Source: Methylobacterium sp. Leaf465 (GTDB lineage Bacteria > Pseudomonadota > Alphaproteobacteria > Rhizobiales > Beijerinckiaceae). Taken from it: a stretch of 64,000 bases of DNA. The stretch lies in the NCBI RefSeq assembly GCF_001424705.1, contig NZ_LMRA01000012.1, positions 186,043 through 250,042 of the forward strand, given 5' to 3'. The notes beneath the pieces are model-generated. The model was not told where the DNA came from. It ran no database searches and saw only the letters and a list, made by a program, of their open reading frames with translations. Each line of letters begins with the position of its first letter. Positions within the stretch are counted from its first letter, which is position 1. Below, one piece after another: positions 8,498 to 16,667 of the stretch. The position numbers were made by a program, and so were the translations under genes.

Positions 8498-9805
8498 TCA
8501 GCGGGAGGCGGCATCGGCCGCCGGAGGCGTCGCGGCCTCGGCCGCCTTGATGGGTGGAACCACGGGCCGGACGCGATCGCCGTCGCGCAGGAAGCTGCTG
8601 GCACGGGCCACCACCACTTCGCCCGCCTTCACGCCGGAGCGGACCTCCAGAACGCCGTCGGCGGCGAGGCCGGGCACGATCCGGCGGGCCTCGACGCGGT
8701 CGCCGGCGACGATGAAGACGCTCGCACCGCCATCGGCGCCGTAGAGCACCGCCGAGAGCGGCACCGCGACGCCGGTGCGGCGTGCGACCTCGACCTTGCC
8801 GCGGGCGAAGGCGCCGATGCGCAGGCTCGCATCGGGATCGAGGCCGATGCGGATGCGTCCGAGGCGCGTCGTACGATCGATCTCCGGATCGATGCGCCGC
8901 ACCCGCCCCTTCAGGGTCCGCCCCTCGTCCCAGTCCAGGCGGGCCGGATCACCGACGTGGAGCCGCGGCATCCATACCTCCGGCACCTCGCCTTCGAGTT
9001 CGATCTCGCCCCGGGCGATCAGGCGGAACATCGGCTCCCCGGCGGCGGTCGCGGTGGCCCCCACCCGGGCGGTGCGCCGGCTGACGATCCCGGCCTCGGG
9101 GGCGCGGATCTCGGTTCGGGCACGCCGCAACGCGATCTCGGCGCCCTGGGCCCGCGCGGTGGCCAGATCGGCCTCGGCCAGCTGAAGTCCGCCCCGGGCG
9201 GCCGCGAGCCGGCCCTCGTTGCCCTGGGCGGCGGAGACGCGCTGCTCCAGGGTCACGGCCGTGGCATTGCCGGTGCGGATCAGGCTGCGCGTGCGCTCCA
9301 GGGCAAGGTTCGCCTCGACCTGGGCCGCCTCGGCCTGCACGATCTGGCTCCGGGCCTGGATGATCGCGGCCTGAGCCTTGGCGATGCCGGCGGCGTTGGC
9401 CGCCTCCTGGGTCACGATCATCTCGAGGGAGAGCCGTGCCAGGGGCTGGCCCCGGGCGACTCCGGCGCCCTCCTCCACCAGCAGGTCGGTGATGCGAAGG
9501 CCCTCGATCTCGGGCGCCACCAGGATCTCGTCGCGGGGCACCAGCGTGCCGGTCACGACAGCGAACTCCACGATCTCGCGGGCGACGGCCGATGCCACCG
9601 TCACGGCGGGTGCGACGGCGGCCGGATCGGGAACCGCCGCCGGCTCCGCGGCGCGGGCGACGGGGGCGAGCGACGCGGCGCCGGCCAGCACCGCGAGGGC
9701 GAAACGAAACCGGTGTCCGAACGGCACGGGCCGAGGGGGGCGCATGGCAGGGCACTCGACGCGGGTGGGATGTACGGGCTTGCGGGGCGAGACCGGCAAA
9801 TTCAT
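8498..9805 (-). CDS. RND efflux periplasmic adaptor (membrane fusion protein)
   Basis: A 435-residue HlyD/AcrA-type adaptor that would bridge the RND pump and an outer-membrane channel. An N-terminal hydrophobic segment ends near APVARA-AEPA, a plausible signal peptidase site. A biotinyl-lipoyl-like half motif is followed by an Ala/Gln/Glu-rich helical hairpin, the second half motif (LRRARTEIRAPEAGIVSRRT), and a beta-barrel region with EVWMPRLHVGDPARLDWDEG. I chose ATG 9805 because AGAGGTG stands 6 bp ahead; ATG 9745 has a weaker site but would shorten the long n-region of the signal. Operon with the pump gene downstream. Confidence 0.92.
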   Translation of the reverse strand: MNLPVSPRKPVHPTRVECPAMRPPRPVPFGHRFRFALAVLAGAASLAPVARAAEPAAVPDPAAVAPAVTVASAVAREIVEFAVVTGTLVPRDEILVAPEIEGLRITDLLVEEGAGVARGQPLARLSLEMIVTQEAANAAGIAKAQAAIIQARSQIVQAEAAQVEANLALERTRSLIRTGNATAVTLEQRVSAAQGNEGRLAAARGGLQLAEADLATARAQGAEIALRRARTEIRAPEAGIVSRRTARVGATATAAGEPMFRLIARGEIELEGEVPEVWMPRLHVGDPARLDWDEGRTLKGRVRRIDPEIDRTTRLGRIRIGLDPDASLRIGAFARGKVEVARRTGVAVPLSAVLYGADGGASVFIVAGDRVEARRIVPGLAADGVLEVRSGVKAGEVVVARASSFLRDGDRVRPVVPPIKAAEAATPPAADAASR

Positions 9806-9933
9806 GGCACACCTCTCGGGCGACGTCCGCGTTGCCGGGACCTCGCCCCCGCTCGGTGCGAGGATCGGCAACATTTTGCCTGCCGTCACGTTAGGACAAT
9901 CGTAGACCTTTTCCGGTCGAGGGTTAACGAACC

Positions 9934-10107
9934 ATGAGCATCTTCGAGGTCCGTCAGCAGTCGAATGGCGCCGTTCTCTGGACCGGCAGCGCGCTCGACG
10001 AAGTGTCCGCTCTCGATGCGATGGCGCGCGAAGCCGGTTACATCGACTTTCAGGCGCTTCCCGAGGAGATCCGCGCGGCTCACCCGGTCGCCCGTCCGAT
10101 CGCGTAA
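9934..10107 (+). CDS. Small conserved-looking protein, 57 residues, unknown
   Basis: ATG 9934 follows GAGGG and opens a 57-codon frame ending in TAA. The product begins MSIFEVRQQSNGAVLWTGSA, includes DEVSALDAMAREAGYIDFQA, and has no membrane segment. High GC at third codon positions and the ribosome site support it as real despite its size. It is divergent from the efflux operon, with which it shares a 128-bp promoter region. No function is assigned. Confidence 0.6.
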   Translation: MSIFEVRQQSNGAVLWTGSALDEVSALDAMAREAGYIDFQALPEEIRAAHPVARPIA

Positions 10108-10167
10108 GGCGTTTCGGGGCCCGTTTGGCGAGAGATCCTTGACCCGGGTCGCCGACCGGCATGCGCC

Positions 10168-10953
10168 CTAGCGGGACGCCATGGGATCCAGCGACAGGTA
10201 GCGGGGATCGAAGCCGGCCAGGCTCGTCAGCCGCTGGACGTTCCGGATCGTCAGGATGCGCGAGCGCAGCTCGATCAACCCCTGGCGCTTCAGATCCTGA
10301 AGCGTGCGATTGACGTGCACGCTCGCGAGGCCGGTCGCATCCGCCAGATCGAGCTGGGACACCGGAAGATCGTAGCCGTCGCCCCGCACCAGTCCGACGG
10401 CCCGCAGGCGCATCAGCAATTCGAGAAACAGATGTGCGATCCGCTCGATGGCCGAGCGGGAGCCGAGATTCACGATCCACTCGCGCAGGATCGCGTCGTC
10501 CACGAGGTTCGCCCGACGCAGGGTCGTGACCAGCGTGGCCTGCTCCCGGACGAGGTTGCCGAGGGGCACGAAATCCATGCGCGTGAAGCGGCAGGCCGAA
10601 AGGCTCGTGATCGCGTGGTCCCGGCGGTCGAGCAGGCCGGTATCAAGGTCGCAGAAATCGCCCGGGACCAGATAGGCGAGGATCTGCCGGGTTCCGTTGG
10701 CCCGCAGCTTGCACCGGCAGGCCATGCCTTCGAGGAGCACATGGACGCCGTCGGGACGCTCACCCTCCCGCACGATCTCCATGCGCGGTCCGATGAGCGA
10801 GATGGCTCCACAGAGCCGCGTCAGGATCGCGCGATCTTCGGTCGATACCGGCCCGAACCGCTCCAGCTTCCGGATCAGCGGAATCATCACATCGTCGTCA
10901 TCGTGCAGGGTTAGGCGATGCGGCAAATCCGGATCGGAGTCCGACGCCGTCAT
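10168..10953 (-). CDS. Crp/Fnr-family transcriptional regulator (first copy)
   Basis: A 261-residue regulator. An N-terminal cyclic-nucleotide-binding-like beta roll (about residues 25-140) is followed by a helix-turn-helix containing LPVSQLDLADATGLASVHVN and RTLQDLKRQGLIEL. No FNR-type four-Cys cluster is visible, so it is unlikely to be an oxygen-sensing Fe-S protein; the ligand is unknown. ATG 10953 is preceded by GGAG at 8 bp. It closely resembles the regulator at 41586-42419 in both domains, so the two are probably paralogues. Confidence 0.9.
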   Translation of the reverse strand: MTASDSDPDLPHRLTLHDDDDVMIPLIRKLERFGPVSTEDRAILTRLCGAISLIGPRMEIVREGERPDGVHVLLEGMACRCKLRANGTRQILAYLVPGDFCDLDTGLLDRRDHAITSLSACRFTRMDFVPLGNLVREQATLVTTLRRANLVDDAILREWIVNLGSRSAIERIAHLFLELLMRLRAVGLVRGDGYDLPVSQLDLADATGLASVHVNRTLQDLKRQGLIELRSRILTIRNVQRLTSLAGFDPRYLSLDPMASR

Positions 10954-11194
10954 CGACACCGCTCCGGTGTCTGTCGCCGCGCGCGATCGCACCCTCTCGC
11001 GTTCACCCAACCCGTCACGGTGTCGAACCCTTCCTCCGACCGATTCCGGGCTGCTCCGCCTGCGCGTGGACCAACCGAGCCGTGCTCGCAGGATCATCGG
11101 CCGAGAACGGCCGAACCCTTGCGCCACTACGGCCAGGACCCTCGGTTCGTTGCGATATTCCCCGAACCGCAGCGTTCATAAATCCCAAAGAAGC

Positions 11195-11249
11195 ATGTCG
11201 GACAGGGCACGACGCCTTTTGTGTTGTGCCCGACATTGGAGGAATGTCG
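11195..11249. promoter_or_regulatory. Nested inverted repeats between two Crp/Fnr genes
   Basis: Within the 428-bp gap 10954-11381 are two dyads. GGGCACGAC (11205-11213) pairs with GTTGTGCCC (11223-11231) across a 9-nt loop, with one G-T pair. CGACATT (11231-11237) faces AATGTCG (11243-11249) across 5 nt. The second is a classical spacing for a dimeric helix-turn-helix protein and could be an operator for either neighbour. The rest of the gap is moderately AT-rich and holds no gene I can support. Confidence 0.5.
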
Positions 11250-11381
11250 TCTACCCGACAGATCTCCTGGCGGGCTTGCCTTTGTCTCGCATCGTACAGA
11301 TAGTCGCAAAATCGCTTGTATATATTCCTGAATATGGGTCCGTGAGAGACTATTTGTGCTCTTGCCCCAAGGGACAGGCCC

Positions 11382-12092
11382 GTGTCGCTGCTAGAGCAAT
11401 CTGCCGTCCGTAACCGCTTGCTCAAACGTCTCTCGCCAGGTGACTATCGGTTGCTTCAGCCGCACCTGCGCGCGATGACGACGGAGCTGCGCCAAGGCCT
11501 GATTTATCCGCATCGACCGATTCAGGACCTCTACTTCCCGGAGGCCGGCTACGCGTCGATCACGACCTCCGGGACGAGCAGGGTCGAGGTGGGCATCATC
11601 GGGCCCGAGGGCGTGGTCGGTGCCGCACCGGTGCTGCTGGGGAGTGACCGCACGCCCTACGACCACTTCGTCCAGAACGCGGGCGAGATGCTGGCCATCG
11701 ACGCCGCCGTGCTGATGGCCGCCACCGAGGAGAGCCTCACGCTGCGCAACCTGCTGCTGCGGTTCGTCCAGACCCTCCTGGTCCAAACGGCGCAGACCGC
11801 GTTCGCCAACGCGAGCTACAACATCGAGGTCCGGCTCGCCCGCTGGCTGCTCATGTGCCACGACCGGGTCATCGGCGACGAACTCACCGTGACCCATGAC
11901 TTCCTGTCCTTCATGCTCGGCGTCCAGCGCACGACGGTGACCCTCGCCCTGCAGCTCCTGGAGGGCAACCGCCTGATCAAGGCACGTCGCGGGCGGATCG
12001 GGGTTCTCGACCGGACCGGCCTGCTGGCCGTGGCGGGGGGCAGTTACGGCGTACCCGAAGCCGAATATCTCCGCCTGATCGAGGGCGCCTGA
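11382..12092 (+). CDS. Crp/Fnr-family transcriptional regulator (second, divergent type)
   Basis: A 236-residue protein with an N-terminal sensor beta roll (IYPHRPIQDLYFPEAGYASI region) and a C-terminal helix-turn-helix around LTVTHDFLSFMLGVQRTTVT. The sequence VEVGIIGPEGVVGAAPVLLG is typical of a Crp subgroup common in Rhizobiales that lacks cAMP-contact residues. The start is GTG 11382 behind AGGGACAGG; no earlier in-frame ATG is available. It is only distantly similar to the other two Crp/Fnr proteins in the window. Dyads 130-180 bp upstream may control it. Confidence 0.88.
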   Translation: MSLLEQSAVRNRLLKRLSPGDYRLLQPHLRAMTTELRQGLIYPHRPIQDLYFPEAGYASITTSGTSRVEVGIIGPEGVVGAAPVLLGSDRTPYDHFVQNAGEMLAIDAAVLMAATEESLTLRNLLLRFVQTLLVQTAQTAFANASYNIEVRLARWLLMCHDRVIGDELTVTHDFLSFMLGVQRTTVTLALQLLEGNRLIKARRGRIGVLDRTGLLAVAGGSYGVPEAEYLRLIEGA

Positions 12093-12534
12093 CCCGGAGG
12101 GGGGGCTGTCGAATGCCGCGACGCACCGGGGCGCCTGCACCGTCGATCAGGCCAGGTCCGGCTTCGGCCGATGGACGCGTGACATCGCCCTGTCGCGGAC
12201 GTGCGGCAGTGAACACTTGCTCTCCTGCAGGGTTGAAGAACGACGCATCACGCGTTCCCCCCGGGACTCGCCTCCCAGGACACGCCTCCCAGGACTCGGC
12301 CCGCCCGGCAATGGCCGTGGCGGGCTCTTTGCGTCTTGCTATCAGGTATCTTCTCGAGAAGACTTTTGCCGGGTTGTCTTTCGAGCCAGACGTAAACGTA
12401 CGATTTCGCGCATAAATCTTTGAAGGTCTTCCCATTAACCTGTGTTGATGCGGATAAATCTCTCGTTTTGCACACTCGGGCGGACTGAGGGGGATCGGGC
12501 TCATGCCCTTCCCGGCCGAATGAGAAGTGACTGG
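12093..12534. other. 442-bp intergenic region with a terminator-like hairpin
   Basis: GCCCGCC (12299-12305) can pair with GGCGGGC (12319-12325), followed by TCTTTGCGTCTT; this may end the Crp transcript about 200 bp downstream of its stop. The right part (12340-12475) is AT-richer and is the likely promoter region of the sigma-factor gene. Open frames here look like chance. Confidence 0.45.
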
Positions 12535-13281
12535 ATGACATCGCAATCTGGATCCGATGCGTCGACCCGCCTCCGTCCCGAGAACGCTCCCCCGCTGGCG
12601 CCGTCGATCCGACGAACCCTCGGGCAGCACCTGCGCGCTGCCTATGCCTCCCTCGATGACGACCCGCCCGACCGGTTCGCCGTGCTGCTCGCCCGTCTTG
12701 AGGCGGTGCTCGCCGCCCGCGGCGAGACTCTCACGGCTGAGGTCCGCCAGGGGCTCCGGGACCATGCGCCGGGCCTGCGCAAATACGCCCTCTCGTTGAC
12801 CCGCGACGCCGCGCGCGCCGACGATCTGGTCCAGGACACGATGATGCGGGCCTGGATGTACCGCGAGAGCTTCACGCCGGGCACCAACGTGTGCGGCTGG
12901 CTCACCATCATCATGCGCAACACGTTCTATTCCGGCCAGCGCAAGCGCGTGCACGAGGTCGAGGACAGCGACGGCAGCTACGCGGCGCAGCTGGTGACCC
13001 TGCCGGCGCAGGGCGCCGTCCTCGACCTGGAGGACGTCAACGCTGCCATCGGGCGGCTCTCCACGACCCTGCGCCAGGCCCTGACGCTGGTGGCCATCGA
13101 CAATATGACCTACGACGAGGCCGCCAGGGTGATGGGCTGCAAGATCGGCACGGTGAAGAGCCGCGTCTGGCGGGCCCGCGAGAGTCTCGCCGCCCTCGTC
13201 GGCTACTCCGCCCACGAGATCGGGCCGGACCGCCTCGCCACCTCCGTGCTCAGCGACCTGAGCCTCCGGCCTCGGGCCTGA
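12535..13281 (+). CDS. ECF-type RNA polymerase sigma factor
   Basis: A 248-residue sigma-70 family protein. Region 2 spans about residues 83-145 (YALSLTRDAARADDLVQDTM, then RAWMYRESFTPGTNVCGWLT), and region 4 about residues 175-225 with a helix-turn-helix in AIDNMTYDEAARVMGCKIGT. An extra N-terminal part of about 75 residues precedes region 2, longer than in usual ECF factors. No anti-sigma gene is adjacent, so its control is not apparent. The start is uncertain: ATG 12535 behind GAGAAG is preferred; ATG 12520 and TTG 12442 are in frame. Confidence 0.88.
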   Translation: MTSQSGSDASTRLRPENAPPLAPSIRRTLGQHLRAAYASLDDDPPDRFAVLLARLEAVLAARGETLTAEVRQGLRDHAPGLRKYALSLTRDAARADDLVQDTMMRAWMYRESFTPGTNVCGWLTIIMRNTFYSGQRKRVHEVEDSDGSYAAQLVTLPAQGAVLDLEDVNAAIGRLSTTLRQALTLVAIDNMTYDEAARVMGCKIGTVKSRVWRARESLAALVGYSAHEIGPDRLATSVLSDLSLRPRA

Positions 13282-13292
13282 AGCGGCCCTTC

Positions 13293-13327
13293 GAGTCTGT
13301 CAGGTTCATCCGGAACCAGACAGACTC
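13293..13327. terminator. Hairpin terminator between sigma-factor gene and mgtE
   Basis: GAGTCTGTC pairs with GACAGACTC, and the stem continues inward past one A-A mismatch with GGTTC / GAACC around a 5-nt loop. On the + strand it is followed by TAGATTCCTTTCTT, fitting a terminator for the sigma gene. Confidence 0.7.
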
Positions 13328-13391
13328 TAGATTCCTTTCTTGTCCGTTTGTCTTTCCGGGAAAACCGGTTTCCACGTATCCCTGACAAACT

Positions 13392-14762
13392 CTACAGCAG
13401 CGTTCCGCGCAGGATCAGCATCGCCACCGAGAAGTAGATGACGAGGCCCGTGACGTCGACGAGGGTGGCGACGAAGGGGGCCGAGGCGGTGGCGGGATCG
13501 AAGCCGAGGCGCTGCAGCAGGAACGGCAGCATCGAGCCGGTGAGCGAGCCGAAGGTGACGATGCCGATAAGGGCCGCCCCCACGGTCGCCGCCACCAGCA
13601 TCCAGTGCTCGCCGTAGTCGTAGAGGCCGGTCTTCTGCCAGACCACGATGCGGACGATGCCGATCGCGCCGAGAATCGTGCCGAGCACGAGGCCGGTGGG
13701 CACCTCGCGAAGGGCCACCCGCCACCAGTCGCGCAGGCGCACCTCGTGCAGGGCCAGGGCGCGGATGAGCAGCGAGGTGGCCTGGCTGCCGGAATTGCCG
13801 CCCGAGCTCATGATCAGCGGGATGAACAGGGTCAGCACGATGGCCTTTTCGAGCTCGCCCTCGAAGCCCTGCATGGCGGTGGCCGTCATCATCTCGCCGA
13901 GGAAGAGCGCGCAGAGCCAGCCCGCCCGCTTCCGGATCATCGTGCCGAAGCCGATGTCCATGTAGGGCTCGGGCAGGGCTTCCATGCCGCCAAAGCGCTG
14001 CACGTCCTGGGTCTGCTTCTCGACCATCGCGTCGATCATGTCGTCCACCGTGACGATGCCGATGACGTGCCCGACCGCGTCGATGACGGGGAGCGCCAGG
14101 AGGTCGTAGCGCGAGATCAGACGGGCGGCCTCCTCGCGGCTGGCCGTGGGCGAGACCGCCAGCGGACGTCGGTTCGGGGCCACCGAGAGCACGTTGTCGC
14201 CCGGATTGCCCGAGATCAGCCGACGCAGGGGCACCGCCTTGGTCAGGGCCCGGGTGCGCGGGTCGAGGACGAAGATCGCGTAGATGGTCTCGCGGGTCTT
14301 CTCGACCTGGCGGACGTGGTCGAGGGTCTGCTGCACCGTCCAGTTGCCCGGCACGGCGACGAATTCCGTGGTCATCAGCGAGCCGACGGTCTCCTCGCCG
14401 TAGGTGCTCAGCCGGTCGACGGCCCCGCGGGTCTCGGCGTCGAGACGGGCGCGCAGGTCCGAGCGGCCGGGCTCCTCGATTTCGCGAAACAGGTCGGTGA
14501 TGCGGTCGGCCGACATGCCCGACAGGTAGGAGGCGACCCGGTCGCGCGGCAGCATCTCGATGATGTCGGCGGCGCAGTCGAGCTCGGGCTGATCGAGCAC
14601 CTCGATCGCCCGCTCCACGGGCAGGCCCAGTAGGATGGCGGCGGCGACCTCGGGCGCCTCGTCGTTGAGCGCCTCGACGATGTCGGGCGCGCGCTCATCC
14701 GACAGGCGAGCGGCGAGCACGGCCGGATCGATGCCGGTCGGGAAGGAAGCGATCTCGTTCAT
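13392..14762 (-). CDS. mgtE: Magnesium transporter MgtE
   Basis: A 456-residue Mg2+ channel of normal family length. Residues about 20-125 form the MgtE_N superhelical domain (ASYLSGMSADRITDLFREIE). Two CBS domains follow (about 130-255, including YDLLALPVIDAVGHVIGIV), then five transmembrane helices with the pore signature SSGGNSGSQATSLLIRALAL. The cytoplasmic N and CBS domains sense Mg2+ and close the pore in known homologues. ATG 14762 lies behind GAGGTGA. It is monocistronic and convergent with the sigma-factor gene. The 520-bp region upstream, shared with pqqA, shows no recognisable Mg riboswitch. Confidence 0.96.
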   Translation of the reverse strand: MNEIASFPTGIDPAVLAARLSDERAPDIVEALNDEAPEVAAAILLGLPVERAIEVLDQPELDCAADIIEMLPRDRVASYLSGMSADRITDLFREIEEPGRSDLRARLDAETRGAVDRLSTYGEETVGSLMTTEFVAVPGNWTVQQTLDHVRQVEKTRETIYAIFVLDPRTRALTKAVPLRRLISGNPGDNVLSVAPNRRPLAVSPTASREEAARLISRYDLLALPVIDAVGHVIGIVTVDDMIDAMVEKQTQDVQRFGGMEALPEPYMDIGFGTMIRKRAGWLCALFLGEMMTATAMQGFEGELEKAIVLTLFIPLIMSSGGNSGSQATSLLIRALALHEVRLRDWWRVALREVPTGLVLGTILGAIGIVRIVVWQKTGLYDYGEHWMLVAATVGAALIGIVTFGSLTGSMLPFLLQRLGFDPATASAPFVATLVDVTGLVIYFSVAMLILRGTLL

Positions 14763-15211
14763 GGGCTCACCTCGCAGGGCGCGCGATCCGGCCGTGAGGG
14801 GCCGTCCCGCGCCGGGCCGCCCGGGCCCGGTCAGCGGGGCGTCAGGCGAAGGAGGCGGAGGCGACCGCGCACGGCGCGGGCGATCGGTCTGGATTGTCGC
14901 TGGGCATCGGAATCGTCGAGAGGGAGCCGAAGCGCGCGCCGCGCGGTGAGTCGTGACCCCCGCGCAGGCCCGTTCGGCGGCGCGTCAGTGCGCCTCCCCT
15001 CCCCGGGGCGTCAAGCCGAAACCGGCCTCGGCCGGATCTTTCCTCCGCACCCGTGGCGCCCCTGCCGTCCGGTCCGGGGCCGACCCATCGCAGCCCCCCT
15101 CGCACGGGCGATGTGCCGGCATCATATCTCCGGTGTCCGGAGTGCCGGGCCGAAAGCGCGGCAACGCTCGGGCGCCGGATGGGAACTTTCCCGCGATCCT
15201 ATGAGAAATAT

Positions 15212-15246
15212 AAGTGTAGCGTCCACTTGTATTGTGCCCAACACAA
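15212..15246 (+). promoter_or_regulatory. Two short dyads upstream of the pqqA pair
   Basis: AAGTG (15212-15216) faces CACTT (15224-15228), and TTGTG (15232-15236) faces CACAA (15242-15246). The block is AT-richer than its surroundings (starting GAAATATAAG at about 15205) and lies 38-72 bp ahead of the first pqqA start, a suitable place for promoter and operator elements. The rest of 14763-15283 is GC-rich and I see no gene in it. Confidence 0.45.
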
Positions 15247-15283
15247 CGGCATATCAGGGGCGTCGAACACGAAGGAGTTTCCC

Positions 15284-15373
15284 ATGAAGTGGTCCGCCCC
15301 CGTCGTCCAGGAAGTCTGCGTCGGCATGGAAGTCACCAGCTACGAGTCCGCCGAGATCGATCCCTTCAACTAA
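15284..15373 (+). CDS. pqqA: PqqA, pyrroloquinoline quinone precursor peptide, copy 1
   Basis: A 29-residue peptide starting MKWSAPVVQEVCVGMEVTSY and ending ESAEIDPFN. Glu16 and Tyr20 in the E-V-T-S-Y motif are the two residues that PqqE crosslinks (with PqqD as chaperone) to build PQQ, cofactor of periplasmic methanol and alcohol dehydrogenases. The start codon is preceded by AAGGAG. No pqqB, C, D or E follows; only a second pqqA does. The peptide must therefore be processed by enzymes encoded elsewhere. Confidence 0.97.
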   Translation: MKWSAPVVQEVCVGMEVTSYESAEIDPFN

Positions 15374-15413
15374 GGCGCGGCCTTTCGAGGCTGTTTCTCG
15401 TCGAAGAGTGGAT

Positions 15414-15431
15414 CGAACCCATCCGGGTTCG
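15414..15431 (+). terminator. Hairpin between the two pqqA genes
   Basis: CGAACCC and GGGTTCG form a 7-bp stem with loop ATCC, followed by GCTTTCAT. It may be a partial terminator or a processing/stability element lowering or balancing expression of the second pqqA. Confidence 0.5.
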
Positions 15432-15466
15432 GCTTTCATACCCCCAAACCAACCAGGAGAGATGTC

Positions 15467-15556
15467 ATGAAGTGGTCTGCCCCCATCGTCCAGGAAGTCT
15501 GCGTCGGCATGGAAGTGACGAGCTACGAGTCCGCCGAGATCGATCCCTTCAACTAA
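15467..15556 (+). CDS. pqqA: PqqA, pyrroloquinoline quinone precursor peptide, copy 2
   Basis: A 29-residue peptide differing from copy 1 only at residue 7 (Ile for Val). Glu16 and Tyr20 are kept. It has its own ribosome site (AGGAGAG, 7 bp ahead) and starts 93 bp after copy 1 ends. Silent differences between the copies show the duplication is not very recent or that the copies are under selection. Its last 8 bases overlap the 3' end of the convergent LysR gene. Confidence 0.97.
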   Translation: MKWSAPIVQEVCVGMEVTSYESAEIDPFN

Positions 15557-16565
15557 GGGCGATCGCGGGTCCCGCCCGCGGGACCGGCTGATCCGAGGGG
15601 GCGCTGTCCGAAAGGGTGGCGCCCCTTTCGTTTGGGCTGAGAGTGTCGGGCGGCGGTGATCCCCTCGGCGAGCGCAGCGCCTCCGCCAGGAAGTCGATCA
15701 GCACCCGGACGCGCGCCGGCATCGACGGGCCGCCGACGAAGACCGCATGGATGGCCTCGCGGTCCTGCGGATTGTAGCGCTCCAGCAGCGGCACGAGGCG
15801 CCCGCTCGCCAGTTCGTCGGCGATGTGGAAGCGCCCGACACGGGTGATGCCCATGCCGCCGAGGGCGAGTTGGACCAGCGTCTCGCCGTTGTTGGCGGAC
15901 ATGGAGCCGGAGACCGCCAGGAGATAATCGCGTCCCTCCTCCCGAAACGGCCACCCGGGCTCGGCGCGGCGGAAGTTGAAGTCGAGGCAGTTGTGTCGGG
16001 CGAGATCCGCGGGGATCTCCGGCGTTCCGACCCGCGCCAGATAGGCGGGCGAGGCCACGACCGTCCGGCCCGTGTCGCCGAGGCGGCGCGCGGTGAGCGG
16101 GCTGTCCGGTAAAGTCCCGAAGCGGATCGCCACATCGGCCCGTCCGCCGAGGATGTCGGCGACCTGGTCGCTGAGGTCGATGTCGACGCTGATGCCGGGA
16201 TGGCGCGTCACGAATTCCGCCAGCAACGGCACGATCACCAGACGCCCATGGGCGGAGGCGGTGCTGATCCGGACCCGACCGCGGGGGGAGGCCTGATCGG
16301 CGACCGCGCTCTCGCTCTCGGCGATATCGGCGAGGATGCGGCGCGCGGCACGAGCATAGCTCTCGCCTTCGGCGGTAAGGCGCAGCGTCCGGGTGGTCCG
16401 CACGATCAGCTGCACGCCGAGGCGTGCTTCCAGGCGGGCGACGATGCGGCTGACGGCGGAGGCGGTCAGCCCCAGCCCGCGGGCCGCCGCGGACAGGCTG
16501 CCGTCTCGCGCAATGGCGAGGAAGGCCGCCATCTCCCCCGTCCGGTCGATTCGGTCCCGCGGCAT
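15549..16565 (-). CDS. LysR-family transcriptional regulator
   Basis: A 338-residue regulator. The N-terminal winged helix (GSLSAAARGLGLTASAVSRI, about residues 22-41) is followed by the LysR effector-binding domain from about residue 90 to 300. The last 35 residues are Pro/Ser-rich, lie beyond the usual family end, and overlap the pqqA terminators and the last 8 bases of pqqA copy 2 on the other strand. It is divergent from the MFS gene at 16668 with about 100 bp between them, the classic layout for a LysR protein controlling its neighbour. The inducer is unknown. Confidence 0.92.
   Translation of the reverse strand: MPRDRIDRTGEMAAFLAIARDGSLSAAARGLGLTASAVSRIVARLEARLGVQLIVRTTRTLRLTAEGESYARAARRILADIAESESAVADQASPRGRVRISTASAHGRLVIVPLLAEFVTRHPGISVDIDLSDQVADILGGRADVAIRFGTLPDSPLTARRLGDTGRTVVASPAYLARVGTPEIPADLARHNCLDFNFRRAEPGWPFREEGRDYLLAVSGSMSANNGETLVQLALGGMGITRVGRFHIADELASGRLVPLLERYNPQDREAIHAVFVGGPSMPARVRVLIDFLAEALRSPRGSPPPDTLSPNERGATLSDSAPSDQPVPRAGPAIALS
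15568..15628 (+). terminator. Hairpins ending the pqqA transcript
   Basis: GGTCCCG / CGGGACC with loop CCCG (15568-15585) is followed by a second stem GGGGCGC (15598-15604) / GCGCCCC (15619-15625 region) and then TTTCGTTTG. The second has the T-rich tail of a rho-independent terminator. Both lie inside the 3' end of the convergent LysR reading frame. Confidence 0.65.
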
Positions 16566-16667
16566 TCGTGCTCCTGACGCACAGATGTCGGTCCGGAGAT
16601 CGGGCTACCGCCCGGTGTCGCGCTGCATCATGTGCCTGTCGGGAACAATGACCGAGAGGCAACCCCC

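Noticed and set aside
5393..9937. A 1514-codon open frame on the + strand opposite the RND operon
   Set aside because: It is the antisense of two clear efflux genes, and its product is His/Asp/Gly-rich low-complexity sequence typical of the complement of high-GC genes.
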